Below are positions 24,801 to 36,457 of a stretch of DNA of 64,000 nt, in pieces; the stretch's first letter is position 1; the number at the start of each line of letters is the position of its first letter. The stretch lies in NCBI GenBank assembly GCA_027924645.1, contig BSBN01000354.1:10930001-10994000 (forward strand), written 5' to 3'. Both the position numbers and the translations under genes were made by a program. Below the pieces are notes generated by a model. It was not told the origin of the DNA, searched no databases, and saw only the letters and a list, made by a program, of their open reading frames with translations. Origin of the DNA: Cunninghamia lanceolata. Taxonomy: Eukaryota; Streptophyta; Pinopsida; Cupressales; Cupressaceae.

Positions 24801-27800
24801 AAGGACAGGTATCTCTGGATTTTATCATGTGGTTGCTGGACATGGTAAACTTCACTGGTGACTCTTCATGCAGCAACCTAAACCCTAGGTGCCAACACTA
24901 TCTTGGGTACTTTCGTCGTCTCTGTAATCTCTAGGTTATTATTGCCAAGTTTTGGCTGAGGTTGATCTTGCTTTACCTACAAAGGGGGCAGGGTGGTGAT
25001 CCAAAGGATGGGATCATTTTGCACACCTACACTCTCACCTGTGTTCATAATTATCAAGGTTGCAAGAATGCAGGATGCTAGTTCATTGTGGAGATTTATG
25101 ATAGGTGCAATTTTTGGCTTCATCTGTCTCTTGTGGCTTGGGAAAGCTAAAGGCTTAGACTTTGTGTAATGAAATCATCAGTCCTTATGAATCTGTGAGC
25201 ATACTTTTGTTTTCTTGTTATAAACATGACTCAGGGTTCTCTGTGCTCAGATTAATGTTGGTCTCTGGGATTTAGTGTTAACCCAATGGGGCCCATTGTG
25301 TTAACAGTTATAAGGACTTATTTCATGATTGTAATGATATTAGTATGTAGTATTGTGCTATGATGACAGTGTTAAGATGCAAAGTTCAGTATTTATGATC
25401 TCTGTACAATGTGAGATATATGTTGCAAATGGATGCAGTCTTGAAACAAACCTTCTGTAACCTGAATCATGTTACTAATGTTCAATAGGGATACTTGTAT
25501 CACATTGTATAATGTCACCGTGCTGAGTAGTATGTGGACCTGCCTTAGCAGTGCATAGATGGATATTACTTGTAATACAGATGATGTATTTGGTTACAAT
25601 GTGAAGACTTGTTGAATGTATAGGTTTATAGCACAGTCTATTATGGTAAACATGATCTTGTTAATCTCTGGGAGGTGCATAGAGTTGCATGATTGCTGTC
25701 TATCGGAAACAAACCCTATCTTGGGATAGCAGTACACCACTGTAGCTTGTTCTAGATTGTATAGATGATCATTTCAAATAATATTGAGATCCCTTAACAT
25801 GGTATTAAGTTGTAATACTGTTATACAGTTGTCCACTGTGGAATTACACTGTAGCAAATGTGGTTAAGACATGTAGAAAACTGAGTCTACCATATGTACA
25901 ACTTGAACAAGCAGTGAATGTAATGGCTATGGTTGGAAATAATTGTGTATAGTCACTGTCCTTTCACATGGATTTTGTCTCTTTAAATGCATTATGAACT
26001 CTATTGATGATTGTCCTGGATCTCTGTGTTTGGAAGAGCAGTGTCAGATGTTACCTTGGAGTAGGGTTGTCATGTGTGTACTAATGCATGGGACTTGCAA
26101 CGATGCGTGTGTACTAGTCTGTTAATCTGAGGACTCTTATAGAAGAAAAGAATTTGTCTTTCCTAAACTAATGCATGGGACTCGCAACGATGAATGAGAC
26201 TATTAGAATACTCTGTTTCTCTGCATTGTGTTAAACAACCCTAAAGCACTGTTAAGTGGGGTTTCCGAGCATAAAATATGCTGATAACTGTACTGATAAA
26301 GAATTATCTGTTGCTTAACCTAGAATAAGGAAGTTGCAAAGATGTTAAAGATTGATTGATTCTTCCACTCTGTCTATGTTAAACAAATCCTAAAATACTG
26401 TTATGGGGGACAAAAAGGTATAATGATCCTGTAATAAAGAAATGGAAACTTATTATGTTCAATGTTATGGGTTTGGGTAATGCTTACTATTTCATCTCTG
26501 TTGCTCATGTTAATGAAAAAGGCTAGCTCATATGTCCAAATCAGTGGCGTAAATCCTGATTGGGTAACAAATTGTTGGTTCGCCTCTAAAACCTAAATGG
26601 GAACCAAAGACATAAGAATATGGAAACTTAACCCTGAGGGCAAAGGGAAAACAGGACTCGGGACATTTTGGAATCCTTTTTGACCTGGAAAGCAAACCTA
26701 AAACTGCCAAACAGACAACTAAGGGCAGTGAACCCTAATGGGGTATTATATACACATTGTCATTCAATCTAACTTGAATCAAGAGAGTGAGGCAAAGGGG
26801 CAAGAGGTGTCTCATTGCTTCATTAATCCTATATTGGTCAAGTGACACTGGATACAATGCATGGTAATCATATTAGCAAGTGACACTTGACTTATGCATG
26901 GAATTGAAACGAGTCAAATGACAATTGACAAAATGCATAAGTCTTATTTGGTCAAGTGACACATGGCAAATGTATGACTCTGTGTGCAGAACTTGGAAAC
27001 TGAACTTGTGGCCTTATGTTGAGCTTCACATTTCAAAGTAAGAACTGAATAAGTTCAAGGATAAACATAGAGCCTCCAAGGAAATAGGTTATCAATGTAT
27101 TTTCTGTGGATGCCTATGGGTGTCCCTGGAATTCTTTAAAGGTGAAATTGAACTGGGAAGCATGGCATGTGCTTTGTCCTGCAAGTTACACCCTCCAAAG
27201 AAAAAAAACTGGGGGTCTAATTTGGGGGCATTGCAGGATTGACCAAATAATAGCACAACCCCTAATCCCCAGCACACCATCTCCTAACAATTGCATTTAA
27301 TTCTGCAACTGCTCCCCTGAGTTTTCTTCCTGGTCATGCCTCGAACTCCGTGGAACACTAGCCATGATGTCTGCCACATCAGAAACACCCTCGGCTTCAA
27401 CCTGTTCCTCCCTAACTAGAAAATCCATTTTAGGAAAGAGGGACCCGCTAGACTGTTTTTTCCTCTTTCAACCTTTTTGATATCATCAGTCAAATCATAG
27501 GGGCAAACATTTTGAATTTGGCAGTTGCTTAGCAGCCAAGATTGTCCTTGCAATGGATGAACACTTTTAAATGAATCCACAGGTAAATAGATGTGCTTAC
27601 ACTTAGGATACGCTTACATCATATTACTTGCAGTTGCCATGTCATTGTTGGGCCCTTTTCATTCACAGATGCCATGGCCCCTTGGAATAAATAGGATATC
27701 ATGAAAATTTCACATCTTGGAGGCTATTGGAGCAAGCAGAAGCCAAAATTTTCTATCCTGGGTGTGAGCCCATGTCCAGACGCAAACCCGAGTTTACCAA

Positions 27801-29269
27801 ATTTGGAACTTCCTACAAGACCAAGGTTATACCTCTACCTCTTCATATCAATGCAACCTGAAAATCCCTCTCCTAGCTGACAGGGGATGCAATCACAGTA
27901 AATCACCAACAGATCTCAACATCTCCATAGGCTCATCTCCTCAATCCACTGATATTCAGATATTAATTCAGGCTCCCCATGTGGACAATGGATCACAAGC
28001 CTTGCCCCAGATCAACAATGTGCAGGCTATTTCCAAACCATAGCAGGCCCGCTTCTTTGATCCCCAGATGTCCAGAAACCCATGCAAAGCTGCCACCTAG
28101 AGACCATCGGACACATGCTACCCAGAGATCACAGTTGTCACACCCTCTGAAGCCACTGAGGGCCCACAAAACACCCCAAAGATACCTTGGTAAAAACCTG
28201 GATCCGAACTGGGAATTAACCTGGTTTCATAAAAATTTCACATTTGCCCTTGGCTTGGAGCAACAGAGATGTAAAATTTGCACCAAATTGGTGCAAAGAA
28301 AATCTGAACATTAAACCTCCTGGTGAATCAAATTTCATCAGTTTTTCCTCCCATTCATTTATACCTTTAGTCACCTAGAACCAATTAAGAGCTGTCACGT
28401 CACCCACAAAAGATCCCAGGTGGACAAACCCTGACATGCCACCAAGAGCATTATTGCCATGTGGACACCCACATCACCCCAAACATTATTATCAACAGAT
28501 GCACCCAAAAATAAACTAGATTCCATAAAAATTCGGGCACAATATGACTTTGGAGCAACTGGATGCCAAAATAAGTGTAAACTCGATGCAAAGCCAATCC
28601 AGATGCGAAATAAGTTAATAACAAATCGAGCCTAAACATATTTCTGATGTGAGATCCCTTACAGACCTCCCTTCAAAGCATTTATGATCCAACCCAAGGA
28701 AGGGAGACAAAACCTGCAAGTTAGTAGCTAACCAACAAGAATTGTAAAGAATCCAAGGTAAGGGTCTAGATGCGCATTCAGAAAAGGAAAGGCAAAAAGC
28801 TTTATATTGTGTGAAAGAAGATTTGTTCAATGTTGTGTACTCAGCTATGTTGTTGGTAGGAACTCCTTTGTCTGTATCTAGTACAGGACAAGCATTTATA
28901 CAATAAGTATTCGATTAGGCCTCTAACAAAGGGCCGGCAGATGTCCTACATGTAAGGTGTGTTCTTCGTGTGGAAAGGACTGTGATAGATGTCAAACTCA
29001 TATGGTGCCGAATGGATGGCATGATATCATGTGGTAAAGTTTTGGCCACATGTATGGTGCCAGACTGAACATCGCTGAACGAAGGAAGGAATGCTCATGT
29101 GCTATGTTGCACAACTAAAAGCAAGGGTTGTGCATGGAGAGTCGCATAGAGGAATGCACAAGGAGTGTTGCACAGGACAATGGGTCACTACGGTGCATCA
29201 TGAGTGGAGACAAGCGTATAGGCTACACAAACATATGAGGTAGTAGTTGTTGCACTCAGATCATTTGCA
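21893..29269. other. Long intergenic region without supported genes
   Basis: Reading frames of 60-110 codons occur but show no conserved domain, and none extends through plausible splice sites. A 32-bp direct repeat (23206-23237 and 24003-24034) and loosely repeated GTCAAGTGACAC-like motifs near 26830-26970 are the only structures found. Confidence 0.45.
23206..24034. repeat. 32-bp perfect direct repeats about 0.8 kb apart
   Basis: GATATCCATTGCCTGAATAG plus 12 further identical bases occur at 23206-23237 and again at 24003-24034. Flanking bases differ on both sides. The 765 bases between them have no LTR, TIR or A-tail structure that I can see, so this is either a long target-site duplication or a repair-linked duplication. 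Confidence 0.75.
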
Positions 29270-30328
29270 CCTTCTTGAGAAGTGATGGTCTCCATTGCAT
29301 CCTTCCTTAGTGAAGGAAATTGGGTGCCAAATTGTTTCATACTATACCACTTTGCCTAATTGGTAACTATACAGAATAGTCTATGAGTGCTTAAGCGAAT
29401 ATGGGTTGTTGTGGTATCTATGATGGCATCTTTCATAGTTAAATTAACATGCACAGGATCCAAATCTATTGGATGATGGGATTGTGTTGGCTCCAGAAGT
29501 GGAGGAAAATATGGCTTGAGGAGCTTGTGTTGAAGACTGGATGTAAACCCAAATAAAGAGGAATGTCAAGAACAAAGGCATTCTCACCAGCTATGCGCAG
29601 AATTGTGTAAGGACCACAACACAATGGTTAGATCTTGCAGTGGGGATTGCAAAACCTTTCCTTCTATAGATGAAGCCAAAGTTTGTCGCCAACTTGAAAG
29701 GTGTGAGGCGCATGATGGGTATCATGGCACTCTTTGTATTTCTATTGTTGTCACTAAAGAATTTGTTGGCCCTATTGATGAAGATCTTGGATACGTTGGA
29801 TGAAGTATTCGGCCTTATCCACTTCCTTTTCTTGTGCACATCTCCGTTGTTCAAGGAACATGGTATGAGATGTCAAGGGGTGCCACTAGTTGGAACCCAA
29901 GACATTTCTGAAAAGGACTGTGCCCTATAGAGTTGTTAAGTGCTATGTTGTGGACGTGCTAAATGTAGGGTAAGCTACTATCCCATGTGCACAAATGAAC
30001 ACTATTGTGATTGCACAAGAGGTGCACTAATGTGTGATTGACAACCTTTGGTTGTCCATCAGTTTGAGGATGGAAGACTGTAGAATAGTCCAATTGTGTA
30101 TCCAACATAGTCCAAAGAGTTTGTCAAAAGGTGTAGACAAATCTTAGGTCGCAATCAAATACAATAGATGCCGAAAGCCCAAAATGGATACAATCATGGT
30201 TGAAGAAAATGTGTGTTGTTTCTAATGTTGTAATAGTCTTTTTGCAAGCAACCATAATGGTCATTTTTTAAAACCTATCAACCACAACGAACACAACATC
30301 ATTCTAACATTTGGTGGTAGGAACACCG
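29270..30328 (-). pseudogene. Old Ty3/gypsy integrase remnant (core to C-terminus), split by element B
   Basis: Translation of the minus strand through many stops gives FVVVDRF, then TTHIFFNHDCIHFGLSASIV, LDYSTVFHPQTDGQPKVVNH (E of the DDE triad changed to K), SIGHSPFQKCLGFQLVAPLD and a degraded C-terminus down to about 29270. These follow the integrase order of chromoviruses. The N-terminal part lies at 41701-41880, beyond element B, and the two pieces meet exactly at the CACCG target site of B. Far more decayed than B, as expected for the older layer. Confidence 0.85.
30324..30328. repeat. Target-site duplication of element B, left copy
   Basis: CACCG directly before the TG of the left LTR; identical to 41696-41700. 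Confidence 0.9.
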
Positions 30329-31724
30329 TGTAATGTCCCCACTTAGCTCATCACTCTAGGGGTTCAGGGTTAGCCTATCACGGGATTCCCGTAGGCTAAC
30401 AGCAGTGTTCAGGGAGTCAGTTTGAGGACTTACTATTTATAGTAAGTCATGACAGAGCCAGTTTCCATCTTTAGCAGGGTAGTGCAGAAGCCAAGGCACA
30501 AGGTTTGGAAAGTCAAATCTTCTAGAGCTATGTCGATTTTATATAAGTTAAATTAAAGATTTAACTTATTATATTTTGGGTGACTTTAAGTTATGTTATA
30601 ATTTATCTTTATAAAATTAAGTTATAACTTAAAAAGTTATGTGCCTAGGGAGGAGCGCCCACCTCATGAAGGATTAAGGGGTTGTTTAAAATTAAAAATT
30701 AATAAGTTTTCCCTCTCATCTTGGGCGTTGGTATTGAGGGACTTAAAAGGGCAAATGAAGCTTCATTTCCATATGCTTGATTATGTGATTTTTGCTCTGA
30801 TATTGAGTTGCTCCAACATTGGGGTTTTGAGCTTGGCTCTTTGGCTTTGAACTTCAATTTGCAGAGACGGAAACCTTTGCATTTCGCCTTTCCTCGTGTA
30901 TAAGAAAGTGCATTAGGAGGGGGTCTACATGGGCTTCATATGTGCATCCAGGGGTTACATTTTGGAGTTGTTCTGGATATAAAATGATGATATCTTACGA
31001 AGTTGATGTTGCAGCTGGAATTGAGTTTGTCTAGATCAGATTTAAGGCATTTTTTAAGGGTTTGTTGCTGTTTTGGAGTGCTTAGAAGAGGCCGTACCAT
31101 CTGCATGCTGGGCCGTACTTCCTCTAGCTGGCCGTACATCATATTTGGGTGTTTATCTGCTGTTTGTTGTGTTTGCAACAGTTTGTCTTGGGCGTTCAAG
31201 GCTGAATGAGATCTGCAGGGTGTTAGGAGTGGATTGCAGTTGGTTTTGAAGTGGTTTGCTGCTGTTCCTATCTCCCAAGAGGCCGTACTACCCAGCCAAG
31301 GACGTGGGTCTTCAAACATTGTTGTTTCCTTTGTTTTGGTGGCTCATATCTCCTTCAACCAAGGCGTTTGGAGGTCTTATCACAGCTGCATGGGATTGTA
31401 ATGCAATATCTTTCCACATACTAAAATTGTAAGCATTTTCTATGGTGATATATTGCTGGTCCGGCACAGGCCTGACATGAAATTTTGAACTGTGATATGG
31501 GTATGTTCTTGTAATTCATATTTCAGCTAAATACTATCTGGGTGGTTGTTATTTTGCCAATACCTCTTTTAGATTTTCTGGGTTTGGTCATATGCTTTGT
31601 TTTTCACACATGCAATGCAAAAATGAAACATGCAAAAACAACCTATAAAACCATAAACAGTAGAACATCAAAAAACACAAAAGATCAATCAGTGCAAAAC
31701 ATATACAGAGGGATGTATGTTACA
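30329..31724 (+). repeat. 5' LTR of element B
   Basis: 1396 bp, direct repeat of 40279-41695. A TATA-like TTTATATAAG lies near 30538-30547 and overlaps a perfect hairpin (11-bp arms 30543-30553 and 30559-30569, loop TAAAG), which is also kept in the 3' LTR. No sense coding region. Confidence 0.96.
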
Positions 31725-31725
31725 G

Positions 31726-31737
31726 TGGTATCAGAGC
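31726..31737 (+). other. Primer-binding site of element B
   Basis: TGGTATCAGAGC, one base after the LTR end, an exact match to the standard site for initiator methionine tRNA. Confidence 0.93.
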
Positions 31738-31793
31738 TAAAGATCTTGCCATCCTGTGAAGTTAGATGCGACATGCAGAAGTGAAAATGAGAC

Positions 31794-33218
31794 ATGCGAC
31801 CCACGGATAGATATACTCTTAGAAATACCAGGGTAAGGCAAAGAACACAGGGAAGAGAAATACCACAGTTAGAAGAACCTGAGCAACCAGTGCCTATAGT
31901 AGATCCATTTGAGGAAGAGATAGTGGTTGCAGCTACTGACGAAGATTCCTTAGTTTCATGCACAGACCCATTTTCAGGAGAGTTACCACTAGTTAAAGAA
32001 CCCACAGAAGAAATGGGTGACAGGGAGGTTGACGAGCCTAGCCTACAAGAGATCCTGAATGTGCTCACCAGGAGCTTGATGGCTTTAGAGAGAGAGTTGA
32101 GGGATTCTCGGCGAGAGATGATGGAGACACAGGCTGAGATAGGACACACCCTCACACAGTTGCGTGATGGATTGAATATCAAGGAAAATCACTGTGACGA
32201 GAACAGGTACAATGGTGACAGGAATAGGAACAATGACGGTGATAGGCATAGAAACAATGACGGTGATAGTAACTGGAACAATGATGGAGACAGGAACAAG
32301 CATAATGTGGGGGATAGACACAATGGAGAGACAGGAATCAGGGGTACAGGAATAATGGAGAGGTACCACGATGACAGACACAGATTTAGAGATGATGAGG
32401 ATGAGGCCTCAGTGACTCATAGACGAGCTTCACAGTTTACAACAGATGACAAACCTAGTGTCCCTACATTTGCTCCCAGGAACCAAGTTCCTGAGCAGGT
32501 TCCCACACAGACCGAGTTTCAGGAGGAGATTCTGAGGGATTGGAGAGCTTCTAGTGCAGAGTTCAAGGCAGAGATGACCTTTGCAGAGTACTCTAATATT
32601 AGGATGAAGAATAGACCTCGCCGAGGAGGTAGACCTCAGAACCATGAATTACAAAAGAAGGTGAGTAAGATGACACTTCCCTATTTTGACAAATCAGGAA
32701 AGACCACTGCTAAGGCTTGGGTGCGAAAGTTGGATAGCTATTTGCATATCAGTCCTATGCCTGAGGAGAATGCCATCACTTATGGTGCATTACATCTGGA
32801 GGGGGTAGCACATAAATGATGGAGTAATGGGAAGGTCACACTGGGGCATGATCAAATCACTTCGTATGTGGAGTTTACATCCTGTCTGATCGATAGATTT
32901 GACAAGAAGAATCTGGAACTTCAGTTTAAGGAGTTAGCACAGCTTAGACAGAGTGGTTCAATAGATTCCTACATTGCTGAGTTCCAGGACCTATCTGTTA
33001 TGCTCCCAGATATTTCAGAGAGCAGACTTGTTATTCTCTTTATTGATGGACTATCAGACCCACTTCGAGGATGGGTTAAGGGTTTTGATCCCGCCACACT
33101 CCAGGAGGCCATGAAGAAGGCCCGAGACATGGAGTCATCAGTGTGGAGTAAATTCCAGTCTAAGGGGTTTTCACACAAGAGAGACAAGGAGAAGGAAACC
33201 ATTCCACAGAGATGTTGA
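31794..33218 (+). pseudogene. Gag of element B, one nonsense codon
   Basis: The frame opens with ATG at 31794. Residues about 140-180 are a run of imperfect 8-residue repeats (RNRNNDGD, RHRNNDGD, SNWNNDGD, RNKHNVGD), encoded by a 24-base minisatellite. The capsid domain follows (MTLPYFDKSGKTTAKAWVRK, then DSYIAEFQDLSVMLPD and FIDGLSDPLRGWV). A TGA at 32817-32819 falls where the family has the second Trp of a KWW motif, so it is a TGG to TGA change; the frame then continues to 33218, where a shift occurs near 33205. Confidence 0.93.
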
Positions 33219-33282
33219 TCAGCACAAGGATAGATCCAACCGGTTAACAGATGATCAACTAAATGAGTACTAGAGGAAGAAA

Positions 33283-33729
33283 TTGTGCTTCCATTGCAAT
33301 GAACCATGGGATCCTTCGCATAAGTGCTCACACAAGGCTAAGGCCAAACTAATTGAGTACTATTCAGCCGAGGAGACACAGTCGGAGGCATTAGATACAG
33401 AGTCAAATCAGCATTCGGAGCATGGTGACAGTGGGTATGAGAGAGCTTCACAGCACAATACCCACAGTGGAGGTGTTATTGCCCAGTTGTCGAGTTTCCA
33501 GAAGGTTGGCTCTTTCAGGGTGCGTGGTGTACTAGGTGGGCAGCATATTATCACCCTTATTGATACAAGAGCTACTCATAATTTTATTGATGAGGGGTTA
33601 GTAGCTCGCAGGGGACTGAAAATAGAAGAATTCGAAGGCTTTAAGGTGATGGTGGCCGACGGATTCAAAATGCATTGCACTAGGAAGATATCAGGACTGA
33701 AAATCATCATGGGTGATTATGAGCTTGTT
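33283..33729 (+). pseudogene. Zinc knuckle and protease of element B
   Basis: CFHCNEPWDPSHKC is the chromovirus-type knuckle. About 75 residues later comes GGQHIITLIDTRATHNFIDE: in the family the active site is D-S/T-G-A-T-H-N-F-I, here D-T-R, so the glycine of the catalytic triad is replaced by Arg. The protein stops where insertion C begins, after GDYELV. The frame is shifted relative to gag, and a TAG lies just before the knuckle near 33270. Confidence 0.92.
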
Positions 33730-34573
33730 AGCGTTTAATTTCACACCTTTCGGTGAGAAAGAAAAACGGACAGCGTGTACAGTAGGACTGTTCTTCGAAT
33801 TAGGAGGGGAAGCTCCCTCAACAAGAAAATTAAAAAAACGTTTACAAAATAACCTATCTTTTTGTTTCTCAAGGCACGAGCACAAGGCAATGAAGCTCTT
33901 CTGCAAGGCTATAAGATTTTCTAAAGCTTTCCAGAAAAAAAATAACTAACTTTATCTTTTAAAACAATTCTGATTTCTTCAAGTAAATTCAGAGCATAAA
34001 GAAATCAGAAGGACAACTTGGAGGTTTTCAAAACAAAAGAACAAATACAACTCAACAATAATTGCTCATGCACAAAGTCATGAACAATTTACACAACTCT
34101 TGACAACAAGATAGATCCTGAAACCATGATTTGTATTCTCATTAATCAAAAAGCAAGAATCAACAACAGTGCTTGAACAATAAAATGCGAGCAAAAATTA
34201 GTCTCAGCATTTACCATTTGAGAGTTTAAGTGTGTAGAATACACTTATTTATACCTAAAAAGCAAAGACGCAAGGAAATAAAAGGAAGAGTTAACTAACA
34301 CTCTTCACTCTAGATCTAATGCTGCATGGGAAGCATGCAAGCTTATTAGCAATTAAAACTAAAAATATCTTGTCATGCAAATTTCAGTTAACTGAACTTG
34401 CATGTTATTACACAATGAGTTCCAACTCAAAGATATTTTGCATGATTTCCAAAAGAAAAATCTAAAAATAAATTTAACTTTAGCTAACAAAGACAGTTCT
34501 CAAAATAGAAGCTACTTTGGAAATCTCTCCTGCTGTCAAAAATAATTCCCTCCTACAAAATGTGAAAAATAAG

Positions 34574-35044
34574 CTAAGTCTGAGAATTGAGATTTCTCTC
34601 AAATTCCTCAACCTTGGCTTCATCTGGCGTGCTCATGGACTCAAGGTGGACCGTCCTCATTTGCAGGTCTATGGCAGCATCCTCTGTGATTTTCTCGAAC
34701 ACTTCAAAGTCTTTCTCAACCTTGGTACACTTTGATGCAATATCAACCAGGAGGTACATTTTGTCAACATGAGGGTCTCCACAAAACTTTCCACGAATCA
34801 GCTGAATGAACTCCTGCAAAATATGAACAAGGCAATTTATGCCTTCATCGCTGAAATACCTGCAAGGGATGTTTTGGACAAAATCAATGGCACATTTTTC
34901 AATGCCCAGAAGCCTTTCTTTCCACATAGCCAACTCCATCGCATTCTTCGAGGTGAAACTTGTCACAAGTCTATTTCTTTGACCTTGGAATATTCATGTT
35001 TGAGAAAAGATTTATCCTCAATGGTGACTAATGAATATTGCATG
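34574..35044 (-). pseudogene. Unknown ORF fragment in insertion C
   Basis: A minus-strand frame opens with ATG near 35044 (MQYSLVTIEDKSFLKHEYSK), shifts by one base near 34975 and continues as TSFTSKNAMELAMWKERLLG to a stop at 34574, about 155 codons in all. It is mixed-charge and helical in character, with KCTKVEKDFEVFEKITEDAA near the end. I do not recognise it. It may be part of a gag-like or accessory ORF of the inserted element. Confidence 0.4.
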
Positions 35045-35916
35045 ATGACTTGGAGGGGTCTTGTTCTGATGCCTTTTTGCCTTGAAAATTGCCAATCTGG
35101 ACCTCTGTGTGTACGCTGCCCAAGAAAAACAAGTTTTCTTTTCGTTGTCCAAAATTTAATTTTTGTGAAAAAATTAAAATTTTGCCCTTGGAAAATGAGA
35201 TTTTGGAGCTACACCCTCAAAGATTCTACAGATCTGAGCTCAAACTGGTCCAAGATGATGGAAAATGCCTTTTGCCGAGGTGGGTATGTGTCAGAAATGA
35301 GAAATTTTGGACAAATAAGCCTCAAAAATCAATTTTATCTTGGCTGTAGGTGGTGATTTTGTCTTCGAAAAACCATGACCAGCGGTGAAAATCCTTGAAA
35401 ATTTATCAAAAATGACCTCCTGGGTTTGGACGTTGCCTTAGGAACATGAAGATGGACCCTGTGAAGGAAGAGAATGAAGAAAAAGAAGAATAGAAGTGAT
35501 CGAATTGCCTTCTTTATGCTTTGCTGATCCAAAAAAAAAAAACTTCAAAAAGCTTGGAAAACCCTCAACAATGGCCGCCAGTGCAAGAAAGAGGCCTTCC
35601 AGTGGACAAATTTTCCTTTGAGTGTGATAGAAAGAAGTAGAATGGTGCAAGAATGAGTAGTCTTTGCCCTGTATGTGAAGATCAACTCCTCAATGCCTTT
35701 CAATCTGCCCTTTGCAAGCTTTCAATCCTCCATTAATGGCTGCCTAGCTTTGAACGTTGCCTTTACTCCTTTGCTATGCCTTTGAAAACAACAATAATAG
35801 TGAATAGGAGCCTCCTTTATAGTGAATGCCACCTTTTAGGGTTTCCAATGTGCCTTACTCTAAAAATAGAGTGTTTTTTAATTTTCCTCTATGCAAAAAG
35901 AATAAGTGAAATAAGA

Positions 35917-36345
35917 AAAGGAGTGCATTTTGGCAAAAAGGCTCGCCTTTTTGGAGTTATGCAAAAAGGAGTGCAAATGATCAAAAGGGGCGCTTTTTGC
36001 ATGTGTTAAAAAGGCGTGGGAAATGCTTGAAAAGGGCGGCTTTTGGAGACAGCTAAAAAGCGTGAGTTTTAGGTAAATTGAGCGCCTTTATCAAGGGTCA
36101 AAAAAGGCGTGCATTTTGGGTAATTTAGGCGCTTTTTGTTTTAGATGAGGCAAAAAGGAGTGCAATATGGTGAAAAAGAGTGCTTTTCTGAGAGGCATGA
36201 AAAGGCGTGTGTTTTGCCCAAAATGAGCGCCTTTTGAAGGTGTCTAAAAGGCGTGGGTTTCCTTCAAAATGAGCGCCTTTTTGGAAGGCATGAAAAGGCG
36301 TGGGATTTGGCCAAATAGAGCGCCTTTTTCATATCTCAAAACTTA
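35917..36345. repeat. Minisatellite, about nine units of 47 bp
   Basis: Nine diverged units each begin AAAAGGCGTG (or a variant such as AAAAGGAGTG) and contain GAGCGCCTTTT about 25 bases later, so every unit has complementary ends AAAAGGCG / CGCCTTTT. The last three units, from about 36205, are the most alike. It lies inside insertion C. Confidence 0.88.
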
Positions 36346-36379
36346 AACTTTTTTTGCCCGATTTCGGAGTGTCCTGGGT

Positions 36380-36457
36380 GGAAGTATATTTCAAAATATA
36401 TTTAAGTATATGCTCAGATATATTTAAGTATATTTAAATATTTTGAAATATACTTCC
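36380..36457. repeat. 78-base inverted repeat (hairpin)
   Basis: GGAAGTATATTTCAAAATAT at the left is the exact reverse complement of the last 20 bases at the right (36438-36457). The middle is also A/T-rich with further partial complementarity (ATTTAAGTATAT). It could form a long hairpin in RNA or DNA, or be a small palindromic insertion. Confidence 0.85.

Noticed and set aside
30936..31319. 127-codon antisense ORF present in both LTRs of element B (also 40906-41289), and a 69-codon sense ORF in both
   Set aside because: Both copies derive from one LTR sequence, so the shared length is expected. No domain, signal or codon pattern supports translation.
33730..33760. Helitron 3' end (CTAA after a CACC-GAAA-GGTG hairpin, read on the minus strand of insertion C)
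   Set aside because: The hairpin and CTAA are present, but insertion is not between A and T, there is a short duplication of host bases, and the other end does not start with TC.
34769..35356. 195-codon plus-strand ORF in insertion C
   Set aside because: It overlaps the minus-strand frame that has more protein-like content, is Cys/Phe/Trp-rich as expected for antisense of A-rich DNA, and shows no motif.
35917..36345. CRISPR-like array
   Set aside because: Units are diverged tandem repeats without uniform repeats and unique spacers, in a plant transposon.
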